The notes beneath the pieces were generated by a model. It ran no database searches. It saw only the letters and a list, made by a program, of their open reading frames with translations, and was not told where the DNA came from. Position numbers and translations under genes: made by a program. From an uncultured Pseudomonadota bacterium (lineage in GTDB: Bacteria; Pseudomonadota; Alphaproteobacteria; Rs-D84), in the NCBI GenBank assembly GCA_902790415.1, contig CADARU010000011.1:1-37592 (forward strand): a stretch of 37,592 nucleotides of DNA. Direction: 5' to 3'. Below are positions 1 through 8,400 of this stretch, one piece after another; position 1 is the first letter of the stretch; each line of letters starts with the position of its first letter.

Positions 1-2
1 CA

Positions 3-98
3 ACGTATAGTTTGGCCAAAGTATTAAACGCAACCGGTATAACAATATCTGACTTTGTTTCCCTTATGCCAAATCACGATGATACAAAATCAAGATAA
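3..98 (+). CDS. C-terminal end of a probable XRE-type HTH regulator (partial)
   Basis: An open frame runs in from the left edge and stops at TAA 96-98, giving 31 residues. The segment with SLAKVLNATGITISDFV resembles the last helices of a helix-turn-helix_3 (XRE/Cro) domain, where 'la-kaLgvs-del' ends the fold. The start and most of the domain lie outside the window. The strong promoter of the ABC-F gene begins only 11 bases after its stop. The identification rests on a short stretch, so it could be a chance open frame; no other frame looks coding here. Confidence 0.45.
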   Translation, partial: TYSLAKVLNATGITISDFVSLMPNHDDTKSR

Positions 99-108
99 AA
101 CAAAAAAC

Positions 109-137
109 TTGACAAAATTTCTTTGCTGAATTATAAT
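109..137 (+). promoter_or_regulatory. Consensus sigma70-type promoter of the ABC-F gene
   Basis: TTGACA at 109-114 and TATAAT at 132-137 are both perfect consensus hexamers separated by 17 bases. Transcription would start near 144, leaving a leader of about 110 nt before the ABC-F start at 253. This is the strongest promoter match in the window and suggests that control acts after initiation, in the leader. Confidence 0.85.
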
Positions 138-167
138 AAGTGCAACATAAAAAAAGGATAGAGTCCA

Positions 168-182
168 ATGTTGCGTATGTAA
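168..182 (+). CDS. Four-residue leader peptide ORF (MLRM)
   Basis: ATG TTG CGT ATG TAA follows a purine-rich ribosome-binding site (AGGATAGAG, about 155-163) and lies inside the ABC-F transcript leader. Its stop codon is inside the left arm of the hairpin at 178-237. Very short leader ORFs upstream of antibiotic-resistance ABC-F and erm genes are known to control expression by ribosome stalling. That this one does so is an inference from position, ribosome-binding site and overlap with the stem. Confidence 0.55.
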   Translation: MLRM

Positions 183-237
183 GTAAAACTTTTATATAAA
201 TTGCCGTTGCCGAATGTAGCGGTCCGTTTTATTTACA
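178..237 (+). promoter_or_regulatory. Candidate attenuator: nested hairpins in the ABC-F leader
   Basis: Bases 178-189 pair with 226-237 over 12 bp with one G-U, closing a structure that overlaps the leader-ORF stop. Inside it, 204-210 pairs with 216-222 around a 5-base loop with two G-U pairs. The ABC-F ribosome-binding site (AAGGA, 241-245) lies just outside. A ribosome paused on the leader ORF would open the outer stem. No obvious U-tract follows, so control of translation or RNA stability is as likely as transcription attenuation. Confidence 0.5.
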
Positions 238-252
238 CCCAAGGACTTTATC

Positions 253-1638
253 ATGACATCTATTTCTTTATACAAGATTTCTTTTAATTACAACAATATT
301 GACGATTTGTTTTCCGAATTGTCGGTGTCTTTTGACAATCGTTCGCATGTCGCGATTGTTGGCGATAATGGTTGTGGCAAAACAACATTGTTAAAAACAA
401 TCGCCGGAATTTTATCACCTAGCGCCGGTAGGGTATCGCGAAGTGCATCTGTGTATTATATGCCACAAATTCATGATACGGATGCGCACAGTGGGGGTGA
501 ACGTCAGTCAAACGAATTGCGGCGCGCATTTAATTCAGGAGCAGAGATTTTGTTGCTTGATGAACCGACAAATAATTTGGATGCGACCGCGCGAATCAAA
601 TTCTTTAATGATTTAAAGAATTGGTATGGTGGTGCCGTCATTGTTTCGCACGATCGTGAATTGTTGCAACAGTTGGATTGTATATATGAATTGCGTAATG
701 GGCAAATTCATACATACGGTGGAAACTACGATTTTTATATGCACGCCAAACAAACCGAACAAGATGCACTTGAATCAAAATATGTTGATGCAACCAAGCA
801 ATTAAAGCGTTTGAATACGACCGTACAAATTGCGCAACAAACCGCGCAACACAAAGAAGCCAAAGGCCTTAAAGATGCCGCCAAGGGACGCAGAACGCGC
901 ATCCACGCAAAATCGTTAAAAGGTAAAAGTCAAGAAACCGAGGCAAAAAAACGTAAAATCATCCAAGAAAAAATGAACCAACAATTGGATGTGCGACAAA
1001 ATTTATCATCACAAATGCGTGATGATAAAATAAAAATTCCTGTGCCGATAATACCGTTTGCACATCGCGAATTGGTTCGTTGTGAAGGTGTGTCATTCGG
1101 TTATAACCACAAGGAAATATTCTACGATTTTTCAATGTCTGTATTTGGTGGCCAACGCATCAGAATAACAGGGCGTAATGGTTGCGGAAAAACGACACTG
1201 CTAAAATTAATATGCGGCAATTTGGAACCGGACCAAGGGATAATTAAAACCTTTGGTAAAATTGCATATTTGAATCAAGATTTATCTGTTTTGGATAAAA
1301 ATAAAAGTATTGTTGATAATATAATGGATATAGCCGTGTGCCTAAAACATGATGCGCATGTTATTGCGGCAAACTTTGGATTTCGTGGCGATGCATCAAA
1401 TAAACAGGTTGGCATTTTATCTGGTGGCTAACTATTAAAGGCGACATTGGCATCTGTTTTGGGTGGCACCAGTCAACCAGAAATGTTAATATTAGATGAA
1501 CCAACAAACAATTTGGATATAAAAAGTATTTCCATATTAGAAGACGCGTTAAACCAATATCGTGGCGCAATCTTGCTGGTTTCACACGATGAATTGTTTG
1601 TACGCAATATCAAAATAGATAAAACAATAGAATTATAA
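253..1638 (+). pseudogene. ABC-F family ATPase, interrupted by an in-frame TAA
   Basis: This is a soluble duplicated ABC ATPase without membrane segments, the ABC-F layout. These proteins bind the ribosome E site and act in translation or antibiotic (MLS/phenicol-type) protection. NBD1 has Walker A GDNGCGKTT, signature SGGERQ and Walker [14 protein letters not shown] basic, helical inter-domain linker follows. NBD2 has Walker A GRNGCGKTT and LSGG. TAA at 1429-1431 comes directly after that LSGG. The same frame then continues as [12 protein letters not shown], Walker [12 protein letters not shown] and the switch VSHDE to a stop at 1636-1638. Without the stop the protein would be 461 residues, compact for the family. 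A single change from CAA or GAA would explain it. The truncated 392-residue product lacks the second Walker B and should be inactive. A TTG at 1447 could restart a fragment. A sequencing error is possible. Confidence 0.85.
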
Positions 1639-1652
1639 AAAAGGGGCAGGTT

Positions 1653-2132
1653 ATGGCGACAATACATATTATTCATGGCTATATTGCTTTTGGCAAGACA
1701 ACCTTGGCAAAAAAGTTGGCACAAGAATTACCGGCGGTTCATCTAGATGCGGATGATGTTATGCGACAATTGTACGGCAAAGATTTACCGGAATCTGAAT
1801 TCGCGGCCAAGGTTCCACTGGTTATAAATTTTATGTGGGACATGGCGCGTAAAATAATAAATGCCGGCGCAGACGTGATAATGGACGTTGGGCCTTGGTC
1901 GCGCCAGATGCGCCAAGATGCATTAAATATTGCGCAACAAATTACACCAAATGTGATTTTTCATACAATTATTTTGGACACAAAAATCGCACGAGAACGT
2001 TTAATTAAACGCAATCAGGAAAATCAAATTTTAGATGTAACGACAACAGAATTTTTTGATAAATATTTGTCATTATACGAACCAATATCAGATGACGAAG
2101 TGCTAATCGTAAAACGATATTATCAAGAATAG
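1653..2132 (+). CDS. Small P-loop kinase (AAA_33 / zeta-toxin-like fold)
   Basis: This 159-residue cytoplasmic protein opens with a beta strand and the Walker A sequence GYIAFGKTTLAK (about residues 9-20). HLDADDVMRQLYG (about 31-43) looks like the acceptor-binding region seen in AAA_33 kinases, and LIKRNQEN near residue 115 looks like an arginine-bearing lid. Relatives phosphorylate small molecules, for example chloramphenicol 3-O-phosphotransferase, or sugars; the substrate here cannot be told. It starts 14 bases after the broken ABC-F gene, with ribosome-binding site AAGGGGCAGG, so both are probably on one transcript. An antibiotic-modifying role is only suggested by that neighbour. A bidirectional terminator follows. 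Confidence 0.7.
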   Translation: MATIHIIHGYIAFGKTTLAKKLAQELPAVHLDADDVMRQLYGKDLPESEFAAKVPLVINFMWDMARKIINAGADVIMDVGPWSRQMRQDALNIAQQITPNVIFHTIILDTKIARERLIKRNQENQILDVTTTEFFDKYLSLYEPISDDEVLIVKRYYQE

Positions 2133-2142
2133 TCACAAATAA

Positions 2143-2168
2143 AAATAAAGCCCAAATGGGCTTTATTT
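2143..2168. terminator. Bidirectional intrinsic terminator
   Basis: Bases 2143-2153 pair with 2158-2168 (11 bp, loop AAAT). The stem is flanked by A- and T-rich tracts on both sides, so it can end the kinase transcript and the converging MFS transcript. The MFS stop codon (2163-2165) lies inside it. Confidence 0.85.
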
Positions 2169-3377
2169 ATTAATCTGTTTTGCAACATTTTTCAAAGATA
2201 TTCCCAACAATATTGTCGCGCCGAACAAGCATATCAACATAGTTGTTATTCCGTATCCATCCATTAAAAATTTCGCCGCAATTAAAAATATTGAACCCAA
2301 CGCGGTGGATACCATTGCGCGTGTTGATAATACTGTGCCGCGTTCTTTGGATTCAACATTGTGGTGAATCAGTGTATAATATTGCAGATTGTTTAATTGA
2401 CGTATTCCGACCGACAATGCCAAAATTGCACATGCTGCATATATCAACGGCATACAGTTAATGTGTGTTGCCAACAGTCCCATTGTAATACCGGCGATAA
2501 TGGTTCCGATACTAATAATCGACACTTTGATTTCACCTAATTTTTCGCAAATTTTATACGCATATTTTGAAAAGAACATAGACGACAGTTGGTTTAGCGA
2601 GGTAAAAACCCCAAACACCGCAACCGGGACGGTTGCATCTTCCATAATTGGCTGTAATGCCCAAAACATAACAATAGTAAATGCCGCAAACAGAGATGGA
2701 AATACAATTAAATTCCGTAATTTGGGGTTCTTTAATGTTGTTGTAGTGATTGATAACGCATCAACAAAGGCATCTTTGTGTTTTACAATGCGCCGTACTT
2801 CCAATAATTCCGGCAGGAACAAAAACGCGAATATGGCACACGCGGCAAACAAAACTTCCAACCATAATATGCCGTTTGCGCCGATACGTGCAAATAAAAA
2901 TCCGCCCAACACAGATGCAATAAGTGTTGCGGCGGTTGCGATACTGTGTATGCCGCCGTATTCTTTCAAGAATTGTTTTTGTGTGTTGTTACGTTTTAAT
3001 AAATCGTATGTGTATGCTTCCAGTGTTCCGGAAAACAGCGCACTGGCGATACCCAATAATGCTTCACCCAAAACCAATGCCCAAAAACCGTACGCAATCG
3101 CGATTGTTGCAAATCCGGCCAAAGAAAAAATACCGCCCGCTATCATTACACGTTTACGACTTAGGCAATCGGACATATATCCCGATGGAATTTCAAATAA
3201 AAACGCCGCCAACCTGAAAATTCCTTGAATCAAAAAGAAATCACCAACTGTAATGCCTTTTTGAACATAGACTAAAACTATGACAGGGATAATCGTCATA
3301 AAATTATGAAAAAACCATCCGATACGTAACAGTTTTAATCCGCGTTTAACTGATTTTGCTTTATTCTCTTTCTTCAT
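2163..3377 (-). CDS. MFS transporter, probable drug/metabolite exporter
   Basis: This 404-residue inner-membrane protein has about 12 hydrophobic segments. The MFS motif A between TM2 and TM3 is clear (GYMSDCLSRKRVM, residues 66-78), and the TM4-TM5 stretch is glycine-rich (GEALLGIASALFSGTLEAYTYD). The short N-terminal tail is lysine-rich and cytoplasmic. Substitution in motif A (C in place of the usual R/K after D) is mild. The family contains proton-driven efflux pumps of the tetracycline/macrolide kind, and the position next to an ABC-F/kinase pair fits resistance, but the substrate is unknown. The start at 3377 is supported by an AGAGAG ribosome-binding site 8 bases upstream. It converges on the kinase gene and shares its terminator. 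Confidence 0.85.
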   Translation of the reverse strand: MKKENKAKSVKRGLKLLRIGWFFHNFMTIIPVIVLVYVQKGITVGDFFLIQGIFRLAAFLFEIPSGYMSDCLSRKRVMIAGGIFSLAGFATIAIAYGFWALVLGEALLGIASALFSGTLEAYTYDLLKRNNTQKQFLKEYGGIHSIATAATLIASVLGGFLFARIGANGILWLEVLFAACAIFAFLFLPELLEVRRIVKHKDAFVDALSITTTTLKNPKLRNLIVFPSLFAAFTIVMFWALQPIMEDATVPVAVFGVFTSLNQLSSMFFSKYAYKICEKLGEIKVSIISIGTIIAGITMGLLATHINCMPLIYAACAILALSVGIRQLNNLQYYTLIHHNVESKERGTVLSTRAMVSTALGSIFLIAAKFLMDGYGITTMLICLFGATILLGISLKNVAKQINK

Positions 3378-3492
3378 AATATTCTCTCTTCATGTGTAAA
3401 ATGCTATCACAAATTGGGAATAAAATCAAAGTATAAAAAACTTGTTGTAAATACGAATTTTTTATGCATTATTATCCCAAGGGAAACAAGAT

Positions 3493-4062
3493 ATGAAAAT
3501 AACTTTTGATTTAGATGCGGTGATTTTTAATATGACCCCATTACAGCGCGAAGCCGCGCGTCGTGCCGGTCAACCATATGTTAAACCGACCACTTGGTCT
3601 ATTACAGATATTTATGATGAATCTGTATGTAATAATTTACGCGAATTGTGGGGCGATGATATGCTCTATACCATGCCGGTGTTGGATGCAGGTATGCCGT
3701 ACATTTTGAATACATTATTGGCGCGTCCGGATATGGACATTTGTTTCGTAACCGAACGCAAATTAAAACAACCAGAAAAGACCTTTAAACAGTTACAGAA
3801 TGCCGGAATTCAATGTAGTTTTAACCAGGTTTATGATCAAGACGGTCTAAAATCTGATATATTAAAAGAATTAAAACCAGATGTTCATTTTGATGATTCT
3901 CCATGGGTGATAGAGGGGTGTTTGGAAAAGAAAGTCCCAGTTGTTATGATAAGCAACAATGTAACGTTGTATAACCATTATCTGCGGGGCAGGGTGGAAT
4001 ATTACAAGAGTTTGCGTGCAGCATTGATTAAACGTGGTATATACACACCAAACAAACGTTAA
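3493..4062 (+). CDS. HAD-superfamily hydrolase, 5'-nucleotidase (NT5C)-like
   Basis: This 189-residue soluble protein begins with the HAD motif I FDLDAVIFN (D6 nucleophile, D8 acid/base). Motif II is the threonine in CFVTERK, a conserved lysine follows, and motif IV is HFDDSPW. The HFDDSP form is characteristic of small 5'(3')-deoxyribonucleotidase-like proteins, so hydrolysis of a phosphate ester on a nucleotide is the likely reaction; the substrate is inferred. Ribosome-binding site AAGGGAAACAAG precedes the ATG. The gene appears monocistronic, between the MFS promoter region and a convergent terminator shared with the metK-like gene. Confidence 0.7.
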   Translation: MKITFDLDAVIFNMTPLQREAARRAGQPYVKPTTWSITDIYDESVCNNLRELWGDDMLYTMPVLDAGMPYILNTLLARPDMDICFVTERKLKQPEKTFKQLQNAGIQCSFNQVYDQDGLKSDILKELKPDVHFDDSPWVIEGCLEKKVPVVMISNNVTLYNHYLRGRVEYYKSLRAALIKRGIYTPNKR

Positions 4063-4068
4063 AACAAT

Positions 4069-4090
4069 ACCGCCCAAATGGGCGGTGTTT
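4069..4090. terminator. Bidirectional intrinsic terminator
   Basis: Bases 4069-4075 pair with 4080-4086 (7 GC-rich bp, loop AAAT), followed by GTTTTTATT on the plus strand and preceded by AAAACAAT, giving a U-tract on the minus strand too. It lies between the converging HAD and metK-like genes. Confidence 0.85.
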
Positions 4091-5101
4091 TTATTGTGTA
4101 ATTCCGCAAATCCCCTGGCGACAGAGTTCTGTATAAATCGGTTGGTCCAACCCCAGGGCGGAAATAAGTGTCCCTGGTTTCTGATTAACCCACAAATCAT
4201 GATATGTTGTTACACCGTTTTTAATCGTTTTTATCAGCCCACTTGGCAATTGGCTGCGGCCTATGCACGAAGACAGATAAACAAAACATTCGTCATTGTC
4301 GGCCAGATTTTCACACGCCAGCTTTCTTGCATATACGTTTAATGTTAAGTCTGCCTTGGTTGCGTCCTTGGTCCATGGACTGCCACCACCAATGGGGGCG
4401 GCCACAGAATAAAAATCACATGCTAATTTGCGTCCTGTTACACCACAATCTGCAATCGAACCATGATATGTATATCGTCCGGTGCCGTTAACGATAATGT
4501 TCGCTGGCCGTTCGCCCAATGTTTCCACAATAAATTCGGTCAGCGTTTGGCCATGTAACATAGGAATTGCAACAATGGCGGTTTCTATTTTATTGTCGTT
4601 CAATGTGATTTGGGTTTTGATATCCAACCCCAGATTGATTTTATTGCGCGCCAATTCGTATAACGCATTATTCAATTTCCTGGCCAGGTATAATTCCCGA
4701 TTTATTTTGCCCGCGCCTTGGCAAGCATATCCGACAAAAACGCCTTGGTCGCCCCATCCGTCTGCCATAACCCCACGGTTTATGTCCGCCGATTGAACAC
4801 CAATTAAATTAATGATATTCAATTTTGATGGGTTTATTGCACACTCGCCCCATGTGCGCGAATACTTTTCATCGTATCCGATTTCCGCCAACGCTTGTTT
4901 TACATAAGATTCAAGATTAACTGTTTCCACATTGCCGCTTATTTCGCCGCCAAAAACAACGGTATTATCCTTTATCATAACTTCAACCGCATATTTCACA
5001 TGTGCATCTTGTTCTATCATTCGGTCCAAAATGTAACTGGAAATATAGTCGGCTGTTTTATCTGGATGCCCAAGTGACACCGCTTCTGCTGTTCTTTGCA
5101 T
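4091..5101 (-). CDS. metK: Divergent S-adenosylmethionine synthetase
   Basis: MetK makes SAM from methionine and ATP. At 336 residues this is shorter than typical bacterial MetK (about 384). It keeps the family landmarks in altered form: SLGHPDK (9-15, usually SEGHPDK), FGGE (50-53), WGDQGVFVGYA (116-126), IADCGVTGRK (216-225) and GGGSPWTKD (238-246, in place of GGAFSGKDPTK). The catalytic His12 and Lys15, GDQG and the late KD are present. The missing length is mainly loops. The start at 5101 has GGAG 6 bases upstream and a hairpin that overlaps it. It could be the sole chromosomal MetK of a divergent lineage or a specialised paralogue; the window cannot decide. The altered SEGHPDK glutamate is the change most likely to affect activity. 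Confidence 0.8.
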   Translation of the reverse strand: MQRTAEAVSLGHPDKTADYISSYILDRMIEQDAHVKYAVEVMIKDNTVVFGGEISGNVETVNLESYVKQALAEIGYDEKYSRTWGECAINPSKLNIINLIGVQSADINRGVMADGWGDQGVFVGYACQGAGKINRELYLARKLNNALYELARNKINLGLDIKTQITLNDNKIETAIVAIPMLHGQTLTEFIVETLGERPANIIVNGTGRYTYHGSIADCGVTGRKLACDFYSVAAPIGGGSPWTKDATKADLTLNVYARKLACENLADNDECFVYLSSCIGRSQLPSGLIKTIKNGVTTYHDLWVNQKPGTLISALGLDQPIYTELCRQGICGITQ

Positions 5102-5109
5102 GATTTACT

Positions 5110-5137
5110 CCTTTGGTTTTTAGTAAAGAACCAAAGG
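5110..5137 (-). promoter_or_regulatory. Hairpin masking the metK ribosome-binding site
   Basis: In the minus-strand transcript, CCTTTGGTT pairs perfectly with AACCAAAGG (9 bp, plus strand 5110-5118 with 5129-5137). The 3' arm ends in the first G of the GGAG ribosome-binding site. The pairing would hide part of the site and could be a translational switch. It does not match a SAM-binding aptamer that I can recognise, so a riboswitch is not claimed. Confidence 0.45.
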
Positions 5138-5253
5138 TGGATTTAGATAACACACAACCCCACACACAAACGTGCGTAAATTCGCGTGTAAAATAATGGG
5201 AAAATTGCATATTACAACTCCATATTTAGTCCATTTAGAGGTAGGACAATTCT

Positions 5254-5268
5254 GGTTAAATCCACCTT
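5254..5268 (+). repeat. 15-bp direct repeat, copy 1 (GGTTAAATCCACCTT)
   Basis: The same 15 bases occur at 13307-13321, at the other end of the secreted-protein block. The core TAAATCCACCTT is also present inverted at 5134-5145 in the metK leader. Copy 1 overlaps a possible promoter (TTAAAT 5256-5261, TATTAT 5279-5284). It may be an operator, or a footprint of block movement. Confidence 0.5.
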
Positions 5269-5357
5269 GATTTGCATCTATTATATCAAAGTTTTTTTAT
5301 AAAATCAAGATATTGCGTTTCGGAAAAATTTTTTAATGGCGGTGGATTAAAAAGCCC

Positions 5358-5386
5358 TTGTATTAATTTTACCCATTTAGTATATT
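5358..5386 (+). promoter_or_regulatory. Probable promoter of the large secreted-protein gene
   Basis: TTGTAT (5358-5363) and TATATT (5381-5386) are separated by 17 bases. Transcription would start near 5393, about 50 bases before the chosen start codon at 5446. This argues against the longer open frame that begins at 5272. Confidence 0.55.
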
Positions 5387-5445
5387 TTCATTGTAACAAG
5401 GGAAGGGATATTTACAAAATACCGTATTTCTGTGGGTTTTATGGT

Positions 5446-8400
5446 ATGAAAAAGTTAATAACAAGATTTTTCTTTGCGATTTCTGTGTTAACCGTGGCGT
5501 TCACGGGGACGGCTTTTGCGGCGGAATGCACCGGTTGGGCATATTATGATTCCGGTTTGGAATCTTGTATTACTTGCGATAATTCGGGCTTTACGATTAC
5601 CACAACCAGTTTGGCTGCAAACACAAATTTTTGGTTCACCATGTCCCCCAAGGGCAGTTTTGCGGTTGATTGGGGCGATGGCACCATTGACAACATAGAT
5701 CGTGATAATACAACCGCAACGGATTATTCACACACCTATACAAACGGTGGTGTTAAAACGATTAAGTTTTGTGGTCGGGCAACGGAATATAATACCGCCG
5801 GTGGTGATAATGTTGTTGCGGCAATATCGTTTCATAAAAGCGATGCAGATAATACTTCCAAATGGATTGCATCGATATCCGGGGCATTGGGTTCGGTGTT
5901 TCCAACCGTATCTGATACACCGGCGGGTCAACCCCGTTTCCGCAGTACTTTCCAAAGTTCGACCAACCTGACCACGATACCGGCAAACTTGTTTAGTGGC
6001 GTATCGGGTTCGGCGGAAAGTATGTTCCGTTCAACATTTGACCGAAGTGGTTTAACGGCCATACCATATGGACTGTTTGCCAATGCAACCGGCGGTGCAA
6101 AAAATATGTTCCGTTCAACATTCTATATGTGTGCCAGTTTGGCAAGTTTGCCCGATGATTTATTTGCCGGAATTACAATTGCCGCCCAGGATGAATTTAA
6201 ATGGACTTTTTACAAGGCAACCGGGTTAGCCGGCAAATATATTCCATCAACCGCGTTTACGGGCCTGGTAAATGCGGGTGCACCATCGCCGGCCACTGGC
6301 AACATGTGGTATCAAACATTTGATGGGAGTAATTTAGTAAAAAGCTGTCCGCCCCGAACACGCCAATTTTTTACCGGATACGAAGGCTCGGTGGCGGAAA
6401 CTACATGGAACGGGGTTGTGTCTTGTGAACCAAGCAATCCGTGTGTTGGTGCGGAATATTGGGATTCAACGAACGAGGTTTGTACCCCATGTCCAACCGG
6501 TTATACTTATGATACCAGCAATGCCAAGGATTCAATTAACCAATGTAAGATTCAATGTGCCGATGGAACATATTTGGCGGCCACCGGTAATGCGACATGC
6601 ACCAATGCCGGTGTTGGTTATTATGCGGCGGGTGGTGTGTTCAGTTATGGTCAAACCAGTTCACGTACCAAATGTCCGGATGATATGCCGACAATAAATA
6701 ACACCACCACCGCATCCGATATTGAACAATGTGTTGTATATTGTCGTGGTAACAAATATCGCAATTCAAATAATTCTTGTGTTGATTGTCCAACGGGGTA
6801 TGTTGCCAATTCGGCGGATGGCAAGGCGGCAATTACCGATTGTAAAATTCATTGCGATGGTGGAACGTATTTACCAATTGCAAACGCACCATCGTGCGAA
6901 GATGTTGGTGATGGTTATTGGGCGGTGGCAACAACGGTTGCATACGGTTCAACCGTATCACGCACCCAATGCCCAACCGGTCAAACAACGGGTATGACCA
7001 ATGCATCCAGTGCATCACAGTGCAGGGAAGCATTATGTACCGGTGCAACATATCGTGATTCTTTGACGGGTGAATGCATATCGTGTCCGATTGGATATGA
7101 TGCACATACGGTATCTGGGAAAACATCAATAAATGAATGCCAGATTCATTGTTATGCCGGAACATATATTGCAAATGCGAACGATACGGTATGCACCAAT
7201 GTTGGTGATGGGTATTATGCGGCGGCATCCGATGTAAATTACGGTTCAACCGGTTCGCGTGGTCAGTGTCCAAACGGACAAACAACGGGGACACAAACCG
7301 CGGCCAGTTCATCACAATGTCAAACATCGTGCACGGGTGCACGATATTATGATTCTGCAACGGGGGCTTGTAAAGATTGCCCAACCGGATATACCGATAA
7401 CGTTACAAACGGCAAGAATAACATTAACCAATGCCAAGGCTACTGTGCGGGGGGGACAATTCTTGCAATATACACACCTCTTGAGTATTTACAGAGCAGA
7501 AACGGGAACCAATTTATTGATACTGGGTATGGGGTTACAAGTGACCACGTAAATGGAACCGTGGTGATAGAAAATCTTGAAGCAATAAATAATCCTGCGC
7601 AATATGATTCGGGTAATTTCTTTGGGAATTTATATGGAAAAGGTGGATTTAGTTCTGGATGGAAAAAGAACGTTTTTGGTGTGTGGCTGCAGAAAACAAA
7701 TGGTGGGGGTGAAAAAGCACGACATTCTGCCCCATTGAACCAGAATCAAGTATATACGATAACATATGATATCACTTTGACGCTTGGAAATAATGGCAGG
7801 AAAAATGGTGTTCCAACGATTATTGTTGATAATAATAGTCCAAAAACGGCGAATGTACAAGATGTGTCGATTAATTATGAGGGAAATACGATAAAATTAT
7901 TTACGAATGGCAGTGCATATGTTAAAGACGACAATACTATTGATCTTCCAAATGGCGATAAAATATTTGGTGGACGCATGTATTCAATGCAATTGTATGA
8001 TAATGGTGTGTTGCAATTAGACCTGATTCCTGCACGCCGTGAATCAGACGGTGAATTGGGTATGTATAATCGTGTTGACGGTGGTTTTTATGTGAATGCT
8101 GGTTTGGATACCTTTATTGCTGGTGCCGATATCGGTGATTCATTTGGTTCATGTGGCCCCGTGGGTAATGGATATTACATTGGTGCGACCCAAACGAATT
8201 ATGGTTCAACCCCGACACGCAACCAGTGTCCAAATGGTTTACCAACAATAGAAAATGGTGAAATTATAAATAATGCCACCAGTATTTATCAATGTGATGG
8301 TATTAATCCTTGCCTTGGGCCGAGGTATCCGGACCCGGGTACTGGTATATGCACGTTATGTCCAACGGGTTATGTTTCTAATACACAAAATGGAAAAGAA

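Noticed and set aside
1429-1431. Recoded TAA or programmed readthrough in the ABC-F gene
   Set aside because: TAA ends many normal genes here, and no recoding signal is recognisable; a point mutation or sequence error is simpler.
2461-3228. 255-codon open frame on the plus strand
   Set aside because: It lies fully antisense to the MFS gene, whose motifs and membrane segments are clear; no ribosome-binding site and no family likeness.
5102-5200. SAM riboswitch upstream of metK
   Set aside because: Only a single hairpin over the ribosome-binding site is visible; I cannot match it to a known SAM or SAM/SAH aptamer.
5272-5445. 58-codon N-terminal extension of the large secreted protein
   Set aside because: It would bury the signal peptide, starts upstream of the likely promoter and has no ribosome-binding site.
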